A stretch of DNA of 64,000 nt, taken from positions 62,001 to 126,000 of the IMG/VR virus record IMGVR_UViG_3300042563_002067. One strand, written 5' to 3'. Source of the DNA: a virus. The position numbers were made by a program, and so were the translations under genes. Shown one piece after another: positions 6,033-12,996 of the stretch (position 1 is the first letter of the stretch; each line of letters starts with the position of its first letter). Under the pieces are notes generated by a model. It ran no database searches. It was given only the letters and a program-made list of their open reading frames with translations, and was not told the origin of the DNA.

Positions 6033-6946
6033 CAAATGAGGAAAACCTCAAGACGTTCTTAGAAATTTTAGATTATCCTTTACCCACTTTGGTGGAGTAA
6101 AAAACGATAATAGGTGGCTTATCATCTTTAAATAATCCCGGAAACGGGGATAAAATGAAATCATTAGTGTTAGTGATTTTGTGGTTTGGGAAACTGAACT
6201 CGAGTAAGCAAGTGGGATATTAGTAGTCCTGTAGTACCGAGGATAACTTCGTAGGGAAATGGAATACTAACTTGGCAATGTGGATTGTCCGGTTGAGGTG
6301 GGAACACCAATAAGAATAACCCATAGGAACCAAGTAAGAAACATATTTCCAAATATGTGATTGCGGGTCCCAAAATTAGAGTTGGGTTAAAACCGAAAGG
6401 TAAGATAAAGAACGAGTGGTGTCGATTTTATCCCTATCAAACATCTACCAAGATGTTGATATGAACTACACTTGAAATTTCGTAATGGGGACATTACACG
6501 GAGGAGGTTAGTATTTTGTTGTCCAAAAGATAACGGAGCTTACGACAGACCCCTTCTTCGACACATCCACAACACGTTAACTATTTTCAATATGGTGAAA
6601 AACTAAACAGAAAAAAGCAAAAGCGTCTGTCAGTCGTAGATGACAAGGTGACTACTTAGTTATGGGCTGTCCATAGCACACAGAGACCGCAAGTTGATGT
6701 GTATTCTTACCAAAAACCTCTAATCCCGCAAGGATTAATCAGTTCGCAAGATTGAGGAGAGTGGAGTAATAAGAGAGTAATTTACGACTCGAGGAGTGAT
6801 TGGTCTAACCAATCGTCACTGAGGATTACATCCCAAAAGGATGTGGATATAAAGGGAACTAATAATCCTTTTAAAGATTCTCAATAATAGGTTTAATCTC
6901 AACCTAATTAGCCAAAAGGTGTTACAGAAATGTGACACCTTTTTTT
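6033..6946 (+). ncRNA. Large structured non-coding RNA, about 0.91 kb
   Basis: Between a dedicated promoter and a strong terminator lie about 900 bases with no credible reading frame on the plus strand but many local hairpins: TGAGG-AAAA-CCTCA, TCCCG-GAAA-CGGGGA (GNRA loop), GATAA/TTATC, ACATC/GATGT, TAATCC-CGCAA-GGATTA, ACATCC-CAAAA-GGATGT and TGATTGG/CCAATCG. Composition is richer in G than neighbouring genes. Size, density of tetraloop hairpins and position beside tRNA genes in a phage resemble the giant ornate RNA classes GOLLD and ROOL, but I cannot confirm membership. It is not rRNA or RNase P RNA by any motif I can see. The smpB gene follows directly. Confidence 0.7.
6917..6946 (+). 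terminator. Terminator of the large RNA
   Basis: AGGTGTTACA-GAAA-TGTGACACCT is a ten-base-pair hairpin with a GNRA loop, followed by seven T. The T-run also supplies the first element of the smpB promoter. Confidence 0.9.
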
Positions 6947-6974
6947 GTTTATATCAATTTTTATATTATCTTTG
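6944..6974 (+). promoter_or_regulatory. Bacteroidota-type promoter of smpB
   Basis: TTTG at 6944-6947 and TATCTTTG at 6967-6974 are 19 bases apart. The ATG at 6979 lies where transcription should start, so the smpB message is predicted to be leaderless. Confidence 0.85.
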
Positions 6975-6978
6975 TCGT

Positions 6979-7416
6979 ATGAAAAAATCAATTAACATCG
7001 TCAATAAGAAAGCCAAATTTGAGTATTCATTCTTAGAAACCCTAATTGTGGGAATCAAACTAGTTGGTTCTGAGGTTAAGTCCATCCGTCAGGGAAAGGT
7101 GTCCATATCTGAAGGGTATTGTTATTTTAATGATGGGGAGTTGTTTATAAAGGGGATGAATATCTCTGATTACGGTTACGGGTCCTTCCACGAGACTGTT
7201 AAGGATAGAAAACTATTACTTAAACGAAAAGAACTTAATAAGTTGGAGCGTGAGTTAATTAACGGGACAACCATCATTCCTTATCGTGTTTTCCTAAATG
7301 ATACCGGATTGGTTAAGATGGAGATTGCTCTTGCCAAAGGGAAGAAACTCCACGATAAACGAGACAGTATTAAATCCCGGGACATTGAGAGAGATATGAA
7401 GAGAGATTTAAAATAA
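6979..7416 (+). CDS. smpB: SmpB, tmRNA-binding protein
   Basis: This 145-residue protein is SmpB, which carries tmRNA into the A site of stalled ribosomes. It opens with INIVNKKAKFEYSFLETLIVGIKLVGSEVKSIRQGKVSISEGY, the conserved beta-barrel core, followed by the FIKGMNISDYGYGSFHETVKDRKLLLKRKEL block and the basic C-terminal tail (KGKKLHDKRDSIKSRDIERDMKRDLK) that reads the mRNA channel. Normal length is about 150-160 residues. The ATG at 6979 is preferred over an upstream alternative because the latter lies inside the RNA terminator. A tmRNA gene lies 0.9 kb downstream on the other strand, so the phage has both partners. Confidence 0.95.
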   Translation: MKKSINIVNKKAKFEYSFLETLIVGIKLVGSEVKSIRQGKVSISEGYCYFNDGELFIKGMNISDYGYGSFHETVKDRKLLLKRKELNKLERELINGTTIIPYRVFLNDTGLVKMEIALAKGKKLHDKRDSIKSRDIERDMKRDLK

Positions 7417-7422
7417 TCTGTG

Positions 7423-7430
7423 TATTTATA
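7423..7430 (+). promoter_or_regulatory. TATTTATA late-promoter-like element
   Basis: An exact TATTTATA lies 15 bases before the ATG of the leader-bearing protein at 7446. Confidence 0.5.
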
Positions 7431-7445
7431 GTAAAAACTAATAAT

Positions 7446-7763
7446 ATGAAAAATTTGTTAAAAACCATTTCTCAAGAAGAAAAAAGTAGAATCCTTGAAA
7501 TGCACTCATTTAAAAAAAATACGATTATAGAATCTGATGAAGAACCAAAAACAAAAAGAAAGGTTGCTGAAAAATGGAATGAGATTACCGATACACTATT
7601 TTTCACTAGTTTCATTCGTAGATATTCAAGTGAGAAAAAATTAAAAGAAAAATATGAAGGAAAAGATATGATGGAAGGATTGGAAAAAGAATTTGAAAAA
7701 TTTTTCCCCGGAGAAGATTATCTACACGACTTCTTCAAAGAATTGAGAAGAGTTGATTGGTAA
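7446..7763 (+). CDS. Small protein with shared N-terminal leader (candidate internal head protein)
   Basis: This 105-residue protein begins MKNLLKTISQEEKSRILEMH, nearly identical to the start of the protein at 12525 and similar to those at 11029 and 42442. The leader ends in NTIIE|S, a hydrophobic-x-Glu site like the predicted cleavage site of the capsid protein. The remaining 70 residues are charged and helical (KRKVAEKWNEITDTLFF). I infer a protein packaged into the prohead by its leader and trimmed by the prohead protease. A terminator follows 17 bases after the stop. Confidence 0.6.
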   Translation: MKNLLKTISQEEKSRILEMHSFKKNTIIESDEEPKTKRKVAEKWNEITDTLFFTSFIRRYSSEKKLKEKYEGKDMMEGLEKEFEKFFPGEDYLHDFFKELRRVDW

Positions 7764-7780
7764 GAAAGAACATATGTAAA

Positions 7781-7808
7781 AAGAGGTATTTAATTACCTC
7801 TTTTTTTT
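7781..7808 (+). terminator. Rho-independent terminator
   Basis: AAGAGGTA pairs with TACCTC plus T across a short TTTAAT loop, followed by eight T. It closes the single-gene unit at 7446. Confidence 0.85.
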
Positions 7809-7813
7809 GTTTA

Positions 7814-7821
7814 TATTTATA
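7814..7821 (+). promoter_or_regulatory. TATTTATA late-promoter-like element
   Basis: The element follows the terminator and lies 37 bases before the ATG at 7859. Confidence 0.45.
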
Positions 7822-7858
7822 CCATCAGTTCAATAATAAACAAATAAAAAAAGAAATT

Positions 7859-8218
7859 ATGGTAGATTTAACATCGTTCATTATGGGTATAGGTTTGGTT
7901 CTCGGGGTACTGGGAGTTGGGGTTGTGGTTATGATGTACATTCAAATTAAAAGATTAAAAAATAAATGCGCTCAATTAGAGTTAGTTCAAGGACATATAT
8001 TTGATGAGATGAACAGAAGAGACGAATCTCTTAATCGTCGTATTGATGGTGAGATTGGTAGGACAGATAAAATATATGAAGAAACTAATCGATACGTCAA
8101 TGGAAGAATTGATAATGTATACAAAGACATTGAAGAGGTATACAGAAATATGGATTCAAGATTAGATAAATTAACAAATAAATTAAATCCAACAAAAAAG
8201 GATTTATTACAGGATTAA
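7859..8218 (+). CDS. Membrane-anchored coiled-coil protein, 119 aa
   Basis: The protein has one transmembrane segment at its N-terminus (about residues 7-27, FIMGIGLVLGVLGVGVVVMMY) and then a long heptad-like charged helix (LKNKCAQLELVQGHIFDEMNRRDESLNRRIDGEI). Residues 55-110 repeat a pattern of about 14 residues, RIDxxIxxxxE/Y. The ATG at 7859 is chosen because the in-frame codons before it run into the terminator. A membrane-tethered coiled coil could act in lysis timing, superinfection exclusion or virion structure; the sequence does not decide. Confidence 0.6.
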   Translation: MVDLTSFIMGIGLVLGVLGVGVVVMMYIQIKRLKNKCAQLELVQGHIFDEMNRRDESLNRRIDGEIGRTDKIYEETNRYVNGRIDNVYKDIEEVYRNMDSRLDKLTNKLNPTKKDLLQD

Positions 8219-8242
8219 AAAATAAACATTTGAACTGATAAT

Positions 8243-8270
8243 AAAAAAACCCATCGTATGATGGGTTTTT
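8243..8270. terminator. Bidirectional terminator between coiled-coil gene and tmRNA
   Basis: ACCCATC-GTAT-GATGGGT is flanked by A-run and T-run. On the minus strand it lies five bases past the tmRNA CCA end. Confidence 0.9.
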
Positions 8271-8274
8271 CTTT

Positions 8275-8671
8275 TGGTGGAAGTGCGGAGACTCGAACTC
8301 CGGTGTTACTTGTATTACCTATTAAGGACTACACGTTTAGGATATTGTTTAAGCTAACAATCCAAAATTTCACAATTCCCTTATTTTTAGAGTGGTTCGG
8401 TTTACTGAGAACTAATCCTCCACTTGTACCTTTTCGGATAGGTACCACACCTTTTTAAGGACTCCTGTTGCTGGGTTATATGTCCACCGACCCCAATGTG
8501 TGTTTGCTTACGCTACGTTCACAAGCTCATCTTGACGTACAAGACCTACTAGAGCCATTTTGTTTAAAACGTTTCCGTCTAAATTGTTGTACCCATAGAT
8601 TTAAGTGATAGAGAACATCTCACTACGTGCCCCGAATAACTATTACGAATAGTCAATTCCGTGTCACTCCC
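8275..8671 (-). ncRNA. ssrA: tmRNA (ssrA) with an extended, non-standard tag
   Basis: The minus strand encodes a complete one-piece tmRNA of about 397 bases. The 5' end GGGAGTG (8671-8665) pairs with CACTTCC at the 3' end, followed by A and an encoded CCA (8277-8275). The pair at position 3 is G-U, the alanine identity element. GGAATTGAC follows as in the conserved GGnTTCGAC block, and the T arm is CGGAG-TTCGAGT-CTCCG. The tag frame starts after UAGAC with GGA (like UAGUC-GCA in E. coli): GNVLNKMALV, then 12 more residues ending in LVNVA and a TAA stop, 22 residues in all. Known Bacteroidota tags are short and end in ALAA, so this tag is longer and ends differently. Partner SmpB is encoded nearby. 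Confidence 0.92.
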
Positions 8672-8685
8672 ATATTTTGATACCA

Positions 8686-8716
8686 CAAAGATAATACATT
8701 TTTGGATAAATCCAAA
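8686..8716 (-). promoter_or_regulatory. Bacteroidota-type promoter of tmRNA
   Basis: On the minus strand TTTG (8716-8713), 19 bases, then TATCTTTG (8693-8686). The start would be about ten bases before the mature tmRNA 5' end, as expected for a precursor cut by RNase P. Confidence 0.85.
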
Positions 8717-8748
8717 TAAAATTATATTTATTATTAAAATAAATATCA

Positions 8749-10116
8749 ATGCCTAATACAAACGACTCTCACGGGGAATCTAAAATAATATTTGAAGACG
8801 AAGATTGGTTAATTGTAGAACCTATGGACTACGATTCCTATTTATATTATGCTCCGGACAATACAAGATTAATGTGGAAAGATGTTAGGAATGGACAACT
8901 ATTTTGTATTGTAGATAAGGAGAATAACGCCGGTCTTGGAGGAGGATTTAGAACTTATATAATTTTCAAAGACGAAGATAATAAAATCTCATATTATAAT
9001 TGGAATAGTAAACCATTTTCAAAGAGTACTTTTCTTGAGGCAATACCTGAGGATATTAAACCACAAGTTGTAGAAGTTATTGGTGTTGGTAAAATGTATG
9101 ATTTATTAACTAGAATTGTTAACGGAGAACCGGTTAGTTCTCGTTGGATGGAAAATGTTGATGAGTCAGTTTATGATTTTAAATACACCCCAAAGGCACC
9201 ATTTAAAAGTAAAATAGTGTTGAAGTTTGATGACGACGAATATATTAAACTATTTGACCCAAGCGATGACGATATGTGGTACTACAACGTAATTACATCA
9301 TACTATGATTCATATGAATGGGACGATGGTTACCAAGCTACCGAGGATTTTGGGGAGGGTTATTTTTTTAGTTACTTTAACGGTGATAACCTTAAAAAAA
9401 TAAAAGAAATCCTTTCAATTATTGAACCTAGTTCAGTCCCGTTGGAAACGGATGAACAAAAATCAGATGCTGGTAAAAAATTACTTGATATGTTTGGAAA
9501 TGAAATTGATAGCATCATCTCGGATTATACTAGCGAACAAAATCAATGTAAAACCAAAGGGTTTAACACAATGATAAAAAATGATTTTTGTAACGCATTT
9601 GACAATTACGGTATTTTTACAAAATATTGTCTTACAGAATATTTTACAAGTGTTGGTATGTTATTATCTCTATACGATACGATGGGTGATAAAACATTAA
9701 CTATAAGTGAATTATTGTTTAGAATAGGTTCAGAGATGCAGATTGCTGGTTGGAGTGAATATATTTATGAAGTTGATTGTGAGGATTTTGACCAAGAATC
9801 ATTTGATTCATATACATCAACTAACTTAGATAAAATTATTGAAAAACTTGAAGATGAATCTCAATATGAAGATATTCACGCATATGGTGACATATACAGA
9901 AGACTTGATGCTAAGTTTAAAGTAAATAACCGATATAAAACTAAATCCGGAAGAGAATTTTTCTATAGAGGAATTAACGTAAGAAATAACAGAATACTCA
10001 TTGATGTGTTTAAAAAAGACAATGGAGGAATGGAAAGTAGAAGTTATACCGAAGAAGAATTTAATAACTTCTTAGTATCTCCGGAATTATTTGAAGGGTT
10101 CATTAGAATAAATTAA
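8749..10116 (+). CDS. Hypothetical acidic protein, 455 aa
   Basis: A large, acidic, Tyr-rich protein beginning MPNTNDSHGESKIIFEDEDWLIV. It has beta-rich N-terminal content (KIIFEDEDWLIVEPMDYDSYLYYA) and a helical middle. One Cys-containing stretch (NQCKTKGF, NDFCNAF) is present but no known catalytic motif. It is divergent to the tmRNA and ends 42 bases before the peptidase gene. The N-terminal portion resembles phage proteins that contain a small domain with the DDEDW pattern, but I do not recognise the family well enough to name it. Confidence 0.6.
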   Translation: MPNTNDSHGESKIIFEDEDWLIVEPMDYDSYLYYAPDNTRLMWKDVRNGQLFCIVDKENNAGLGGGFRTYIIFKDEDNKISYYNWNSKPFSKSTFLEAIPEDIKPQVVEVIGVGKMYDLLTRIVNGEPVSSRWMENVDESVYDFKYTPKAPFKSKIVLKFDDDEYIKLFDPSDDDMWYYNVITSYYDSYEWDDGYQATEDFGEGYFFSYFNGDNLKKIKEILSIIEPSSVPLETDEQKSDAGKKLLDMFGNEIDSIISDYTSEQNQCKTKGFNTMIKNDFCNAFDNYGIFTKYCLTEYFTSVGMLLSLYDTMGDKTLTISELLFRIGSEMQIAGWSEYIYEVDCEDFDQESFDSYTSTNLDKIIEKLEDESQYEDIHAYGDIYRRLDAKFKVNNRYKTKSGREFFYRGINVRNNRILIDVFKKDNGGMESRSYTEEEFNNFLVSPELFEGFIRIN

Positions 10117-10124
10117 AATAATTC

Positions 10125-10154
10125 TTTGTTATTTAATTATTTTTTCTATCTTTG
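10125..10154 (+). promoter_or_regulatory. Bacteroidota-type promoter of the PepT-like gene
   Basis: TTTG at 10125-10128 and TATCTTTG at 10147-10154 lie 18 bases apart. The ATG at 10159 is four bases after the -7 element, so the message should be leaderless. Confidence 0.75.
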
Positions 10155-10158
10155 CTGA

Positions 10159-10977
10159 ATGGAAAGAAATTATCAATTATTAAAAGACGTTTTGTCGGTT
10201 CCGACAGTAACATATCAAGAAGACCGTATGGTGGAATTTATAACCAATTGGTTAGAAGAAAATGGAATTCCCTTCAATGTGGATGAACATAACAACATTT
10301 ATGCAATAAAACAAACAGATGAGTTTGTGGATTACTTCCCCTGTGTAATTGCTCACACTGATACAGTTCATAATATTGACACGATTAATATTCGTGAGGA
10401 AATGTTACAAAATAGTCAGTATGAAATCAAACCGGCTTTAAAAGCTTATAACGATTTGGGTAACCCAACCGGAATTGGTGGTGATGACAAATGTGGTGTT
10501 TATGCGTGTTTAGAACTATTAAAAGAATTACCAAATCTGAAAGCCGCGTTCTTTGTATCTGAAGAAACCGGATGTCACGGGTCCAAGAAAGCCGACCCAA
10601 ACTTCTTTATGAATGTTGGTTATGGTATTCAGTTTGATGCTCCGGGAAATACAATGGTTACAGAAATTTGTATGGGAACAAGATTGTTTGATAGAGACAG
10701 TGAGTTTTTTGAAACTTGTAACGGTGTATTAAATGAGAGTTTCAATGGACGACAAGAATACTTCTCAAACCCTTATACCGATGTTTACGCATTAAAGAAC
10801 TCTTTTGACTTCGCCTGTATCAATTTTGCGATAGGTTATTACGACTATCACACAAGAAATGAGTATGTGGTTATCGAGGATGTTTATAATGGAATTGAGA
10901 CGGGTAAAAAGATGATTCAAGAATTGGGGAATAAAAAATACCAATATAAAGTAGAATCAAAATTTAAAATGTTTTAA
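10159..10977 (+). CDS. M20-family metallopeptidase, PepT-like, compact
   Basis: This 272-residue protein has the di-zinc peptidase signatures IAHTDTV (zinc ligand His and catalytic Asp, about residues 71-77), GIGGDDKCGVYACLELLKEL (bridging Asp, about 109-128) and SEETGCHGS (catalytic Glu-Glu, about 139-147). The order matches PepT and related M20 peptidases. PepT has about 410 residues with a lid domain inserted after the Glu-Glu motif; here only about 125 residues remain, so the lid is reduced or missing. The likely role is cleaving short peptides in the cytoplasm, which could include peptides released by Clp-type proteolysis. It is expressed from a host-type promoter, apart from the late genes. 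Confidence 0.8.
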   Translation: MERNYQLLKDVLSVPTVTYQEDRMVEFITNWLEENGIPFNVDEHNNIYAIKQTDEFVDYFPCVIAHTDTVHNIDTINIREEMLQNSQYEIKPALKAYNDLGNPTGIGGDDKCGVYACLELLKELPNLKAAFFVSEETGCHGSKKADPNFFMNVGYGIQFDAPGNTMVTEICMGTRLFDRDSEFFETCNGVLNESFNGRQEYFSNPYTDVYALKNSFDFACINFAIGYYDYHTRNEYVVIEDVYNGIETGKKMIQELGNKKYQYKVESKFKMF

Positions 10978-11000
10978 GAGACTTCGGTCTCTTTTTTTTT
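10977..11000 (+). terminator. Rho-independent terminator with TTCG loop
   Basis: AGAGAC-TTCG-GTCTCT is followed by about nine T. It overlaps the last base of the peptidase stop codon. Confidence 0.9.
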
Positions 11001-11007
11001 TATATGA

Positions 11008-11015
11008 TATTTATA
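11008..11015 (+). promoter_or_regulatory. TATTTATA late-promoter-like element
   Basis: The sequence GATATTTATAAATAAAA lies 13 bases before the ATG at 11029, just after the terminator; this is the fullest form of the late element. Confidence 0.6.
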
Positions 11016-11028
11016 AATAAAATATTTT

Positions 11029-11841
11029 ATGAAAAAACTATATTTCTTAAATGAAGAAGAAAAAAATAGAATTTTAAATCTTCACGAAAGTGCCACAAAA
11101 CGACAATATTTAAGTGAGCAAATTCCATTTGGACCTCAAATACCACCAAACCCATATAAGACAGCCCTTGATAATATGAAAGGTAATGCGAATTGGGAAG
11201 GAAAATATTCTTGTGTTCCTAGCCAAGGGGTTAAACCAACCAAATTAAAAGATGGGTCAACTATGTATATTATTAATGGTGTAAAATACTATAGTAATGG
11301 TAGAAAAAAAATGGCTGACGGTAAAATGTTAAATTATGCTTGTGAGACGGAATTTATTAAAGAAGGTGAACGACAAACAAATATTACAAAAGTTTATTGT
11401 AGTGTTAAAAATGGGATGATAACAACCGGAAGTCTTAAAAATTCACCATGGAACGACTATGTTAAATCTTTTAAAATAACTAGTCAAGAAATAGAAACGG
11501 CTAAAAAATCTTGTCCTAAAACTAATAAAACTAAACAAAGTTCTGGTAATAGACAACAAATTATTTCTCAAACAGAAAATAACACAAAGGCAATTCAGAA
11601 ATTATTAAAGTTACCTGAAACGGGGATTATGGATACAACATTATTACAAAAAATTAATGAAGTGTTAAATGGTGGGGGACAACAAGCTCAACCAAGACCT
11701 CAAGTTGAACCAATCCAACAACTGACTCCGGCAGGTGTTAAAACACAACAATTAACAACTATGTCTCCGGAACAATTAACCGCAGGGTTGCAACAAATGC
11801 AACAAAAAGCTGCCGCTGCAACCGCAGGATTAAAACGATAA
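11029..11841 (+). CDS. Leader-bearing protein with peptidoglycan-binding-like C-terminus
   Basis: This 270-residue protein starts MKKLYFLNEEEKNRILNLHE and continues SATKRQYLSE|Q, almost the same leader as the protein at 42442. The leader ends in a hydrophobic-x-Glu site (LSE|Q). After a Pro-rich stretch there is a central domain with four cysteines (YSCVPS, YACETE, VYCSV, KSCPK). Near residue 185 TKAIQKLLKLPETGIMDTTLLQKINEVL matches the helical PG_binding_1 repeat. The C-terminus is Gln/Pro/Ala-rich. I infer an internal head or virion protein with cell-wall affinity. It is the first of three consecutive leader-bearing genes. Confidence 0.65.
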   Translation: MKKLYFLNEEEKNRILNLHESATKRQYLSEQIPFGPQIPPNPYKTALDNMKGNANWEGKYSCVPSQGVKPTKLKDGSTMYIINGVKYYSNGRKKMADGKMLNYACETEFIKEGERQTNITKVYCSVKNGMITTGSLKNSPWNDYVKSFKITSQEIETAKKSCPKTNKTKQSSGNRQQIISQTENNTKAIQKLLKLPETGIMDTTLLQKINEVLNGGGQQAQPRPQVEPIQQLTPAGVKTQQLTTMSPEQLTAGLQQMQQKAAAATAGLKR

Positions 11842-11850
11842 TATATAAAG

Positions 11851-12498
11851 ATGAAAAAAGTTATATTAGAAGAAATTGAAAATATGAAATACCTTTTGGG
11901 GTATAAAAGAGGTGTTGTTATTTCTGAACAAGAAGAAAAAAATGATTTGATTGATAAATACTCAACTAAATCAATATCAAATTCTATCGATTCAGGTGAT
12001 TACTCAAATCTTGACCCAAGAGTTGCTGATGCAATTAAACAATCTCAGAATATGGTTGGTGGACAATCTATTTTACCTAACTCAACTTCAGGAACTACGT
12101 CAGGAACTACGTCAGGAACTACTTCAGGAACTACGTCAGGAGCAACAACTCCGGCACCATCAACCCCTGCAACACCAATAAAAATCGGTGTAAAATATCC
12201 ATCAATAATGGAATTACAAAATTCATTAAATACTAAATTTCAATCAGGATTAACTCCGGATGGTATGTATGGACCTAAAACCTCATCAAGTATTTTAGCA
12301 GCATTAACAAAAACATCAACAACAACCACCGCAAATACGACACCGGTAAATACTGTTGTTGGTGGTGACGCATCATCTGAAGCGATTAAAAAAACCGCTG
12401 AGGCAAATGCTTCAATATCTAAAGGTGTTGTTGCTAATGCACCAAAACCGGCAGCAAATTCTAATTTTGCTGAAGTAGACGGTGGTGATTTTACATAA
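11851..12498 (+). CDS. Leader-bearing protein with PG_binding_1 domain
   Basis: This 215-residue protein starts MKKVILEEIENMKYLLGYKR and its leader ends in VVISE|Q, the same cleavage-like site as its neighbours although the leader sequence differs. Residues about 113-155 (SIMELQNSLNTKFQSG, LTPDGMYGPKTSSSIL) are a good match to the peptidoglycan-binding PG_binding_1 fold. Between leader and domain lies a SGTT repeat linker. The C-terminal 60 residues are Thr/Ala-rich and flexible. There is no export signal, so access to peptidoglycan would be through the virion. It follows the previous gene by nine bases. Confidence 0.65.
   Translation: MKKVILEEIENMKYLLGYKRGVVISEQEEKNDLIDKYSTKSISNSIDSGDYSNLDPRVADAIKQSQNMVGGQSILPNSTSGTTSGTTSGTTSGTTSGATTPAPSTPATPIKIGVKYPSIMELQNSLNTKFQSGLTPDGMYGPKTSSSILAALTKTSTTTTANTTPVNTVVGGDASSEAIKKTAEANASISKGVVANAPKPAANSNFAEVDGGDFT
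12088..12147 (+). repeat. 12-base tandem repeat coding SGTT
   Basis: The unit TCAGGAACTACG occurs four times in a row from 12088 to 12135 (one base change in the last), followed by a partial unit. It encodes a flexible (SGTT)4 linker. Slippage here would change the linker length by four residues without breaking the frame. Confidence 0.9.
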
Positions 12499-12524
12499 AA
12501 TATAAACAATAAAAAATAAAAAAA

Positions 12525-12962
12525 ATGAAAAATTTATTCAACAGTATTTCTCAAGAAGAAAAAAATAGAATACTTGAGATGCACTCAGGTAAAAAAAATG
12601 TAATATCTGAACAATCTGAACACGGAAAAGGGGCGATTATTCCTGAACCTAAAAAAAATAAAGTTGCAACACCACAGATGTTAGATAAAGTTTTAAAAAA
12701 ACTTAATTATGATATTGAAACAGGGGGTTCTAAATTAAAATTTATGAAAAATATACCTGAAAAAAAATTAACTTTATTTGTTACTTTTACTCCGGAATAT
12801 GCGATTGTTAATAAGAAAAAAGATAAAGAACCAACTCAAACAGGAACTGATGGTAAAATTCACGGAATGGGATTAGCGATTCCAGCTGAAAAGTTTCCTT
12901 TATTGTTGAAACCTAATACTCTAAAAGAATTTGAAAAATTTCTTATGAGTTGTGAAAAATAA
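12525..12962 (+). CDS. Leader-bearing small protein, 145 aa
   Basis: The protein starts MKNLFNSISQEEKNRILEMH, closely matching the leader at 7446, and the leader ends NVISE|Q. The remaining 110 residues are basic (KKNKVATPQMLDKVLKKLNYDIE; LTLFVTFTPEYAIVNKKKDKE) and look like a small alpha/beta domain that I do not recognise. Its place behind two other leader-bearing genes, before a bidirectional terminator, suggests one late operon of head-delivered proteins. Confidence 0.6.
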   Translation: MKNLFNSISQEEKNRILEMHSGKKNVISEQSEHGKGAIIPEPKKNKVATPQMLDKVLKKLNYDIETGGSKLKFMKNIPEKKLTLFVTFTPEYAIVNKKKDKEPTQTGTDGKIHGMGLAIPAEKFPLLLKPNTLKEFEKFLMSCEK

Positions 12963-12968
12963 TAAAAA

Positions 12969-12996
12969 AAAGAGGACTATTTGTCCTCTTTTTTCT
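12969..12996. terminator. Bidirectional terminator
   Basis: AAGAGGAC-TATTT-GTCCTCTT is flanked by A-run and T-run between convergent genes; it overlaps the last codons of the Clp gene on the minus strand. Confidence 0.9.

Noticed and set aside
6170-6373. Minus-strand 67-residue frame inside the large RNA
   Set aside because: No promoter or codon pattern on that strand; the plus strand has promoter, terminator and hairpins for an RNA.
8258-8458. Plus-strand 66-residue frame
   Set aside because: It runs through the 3' half of the minus-strand tmRNA and its T-arm; the tmRNA has full structural support, the frame none.
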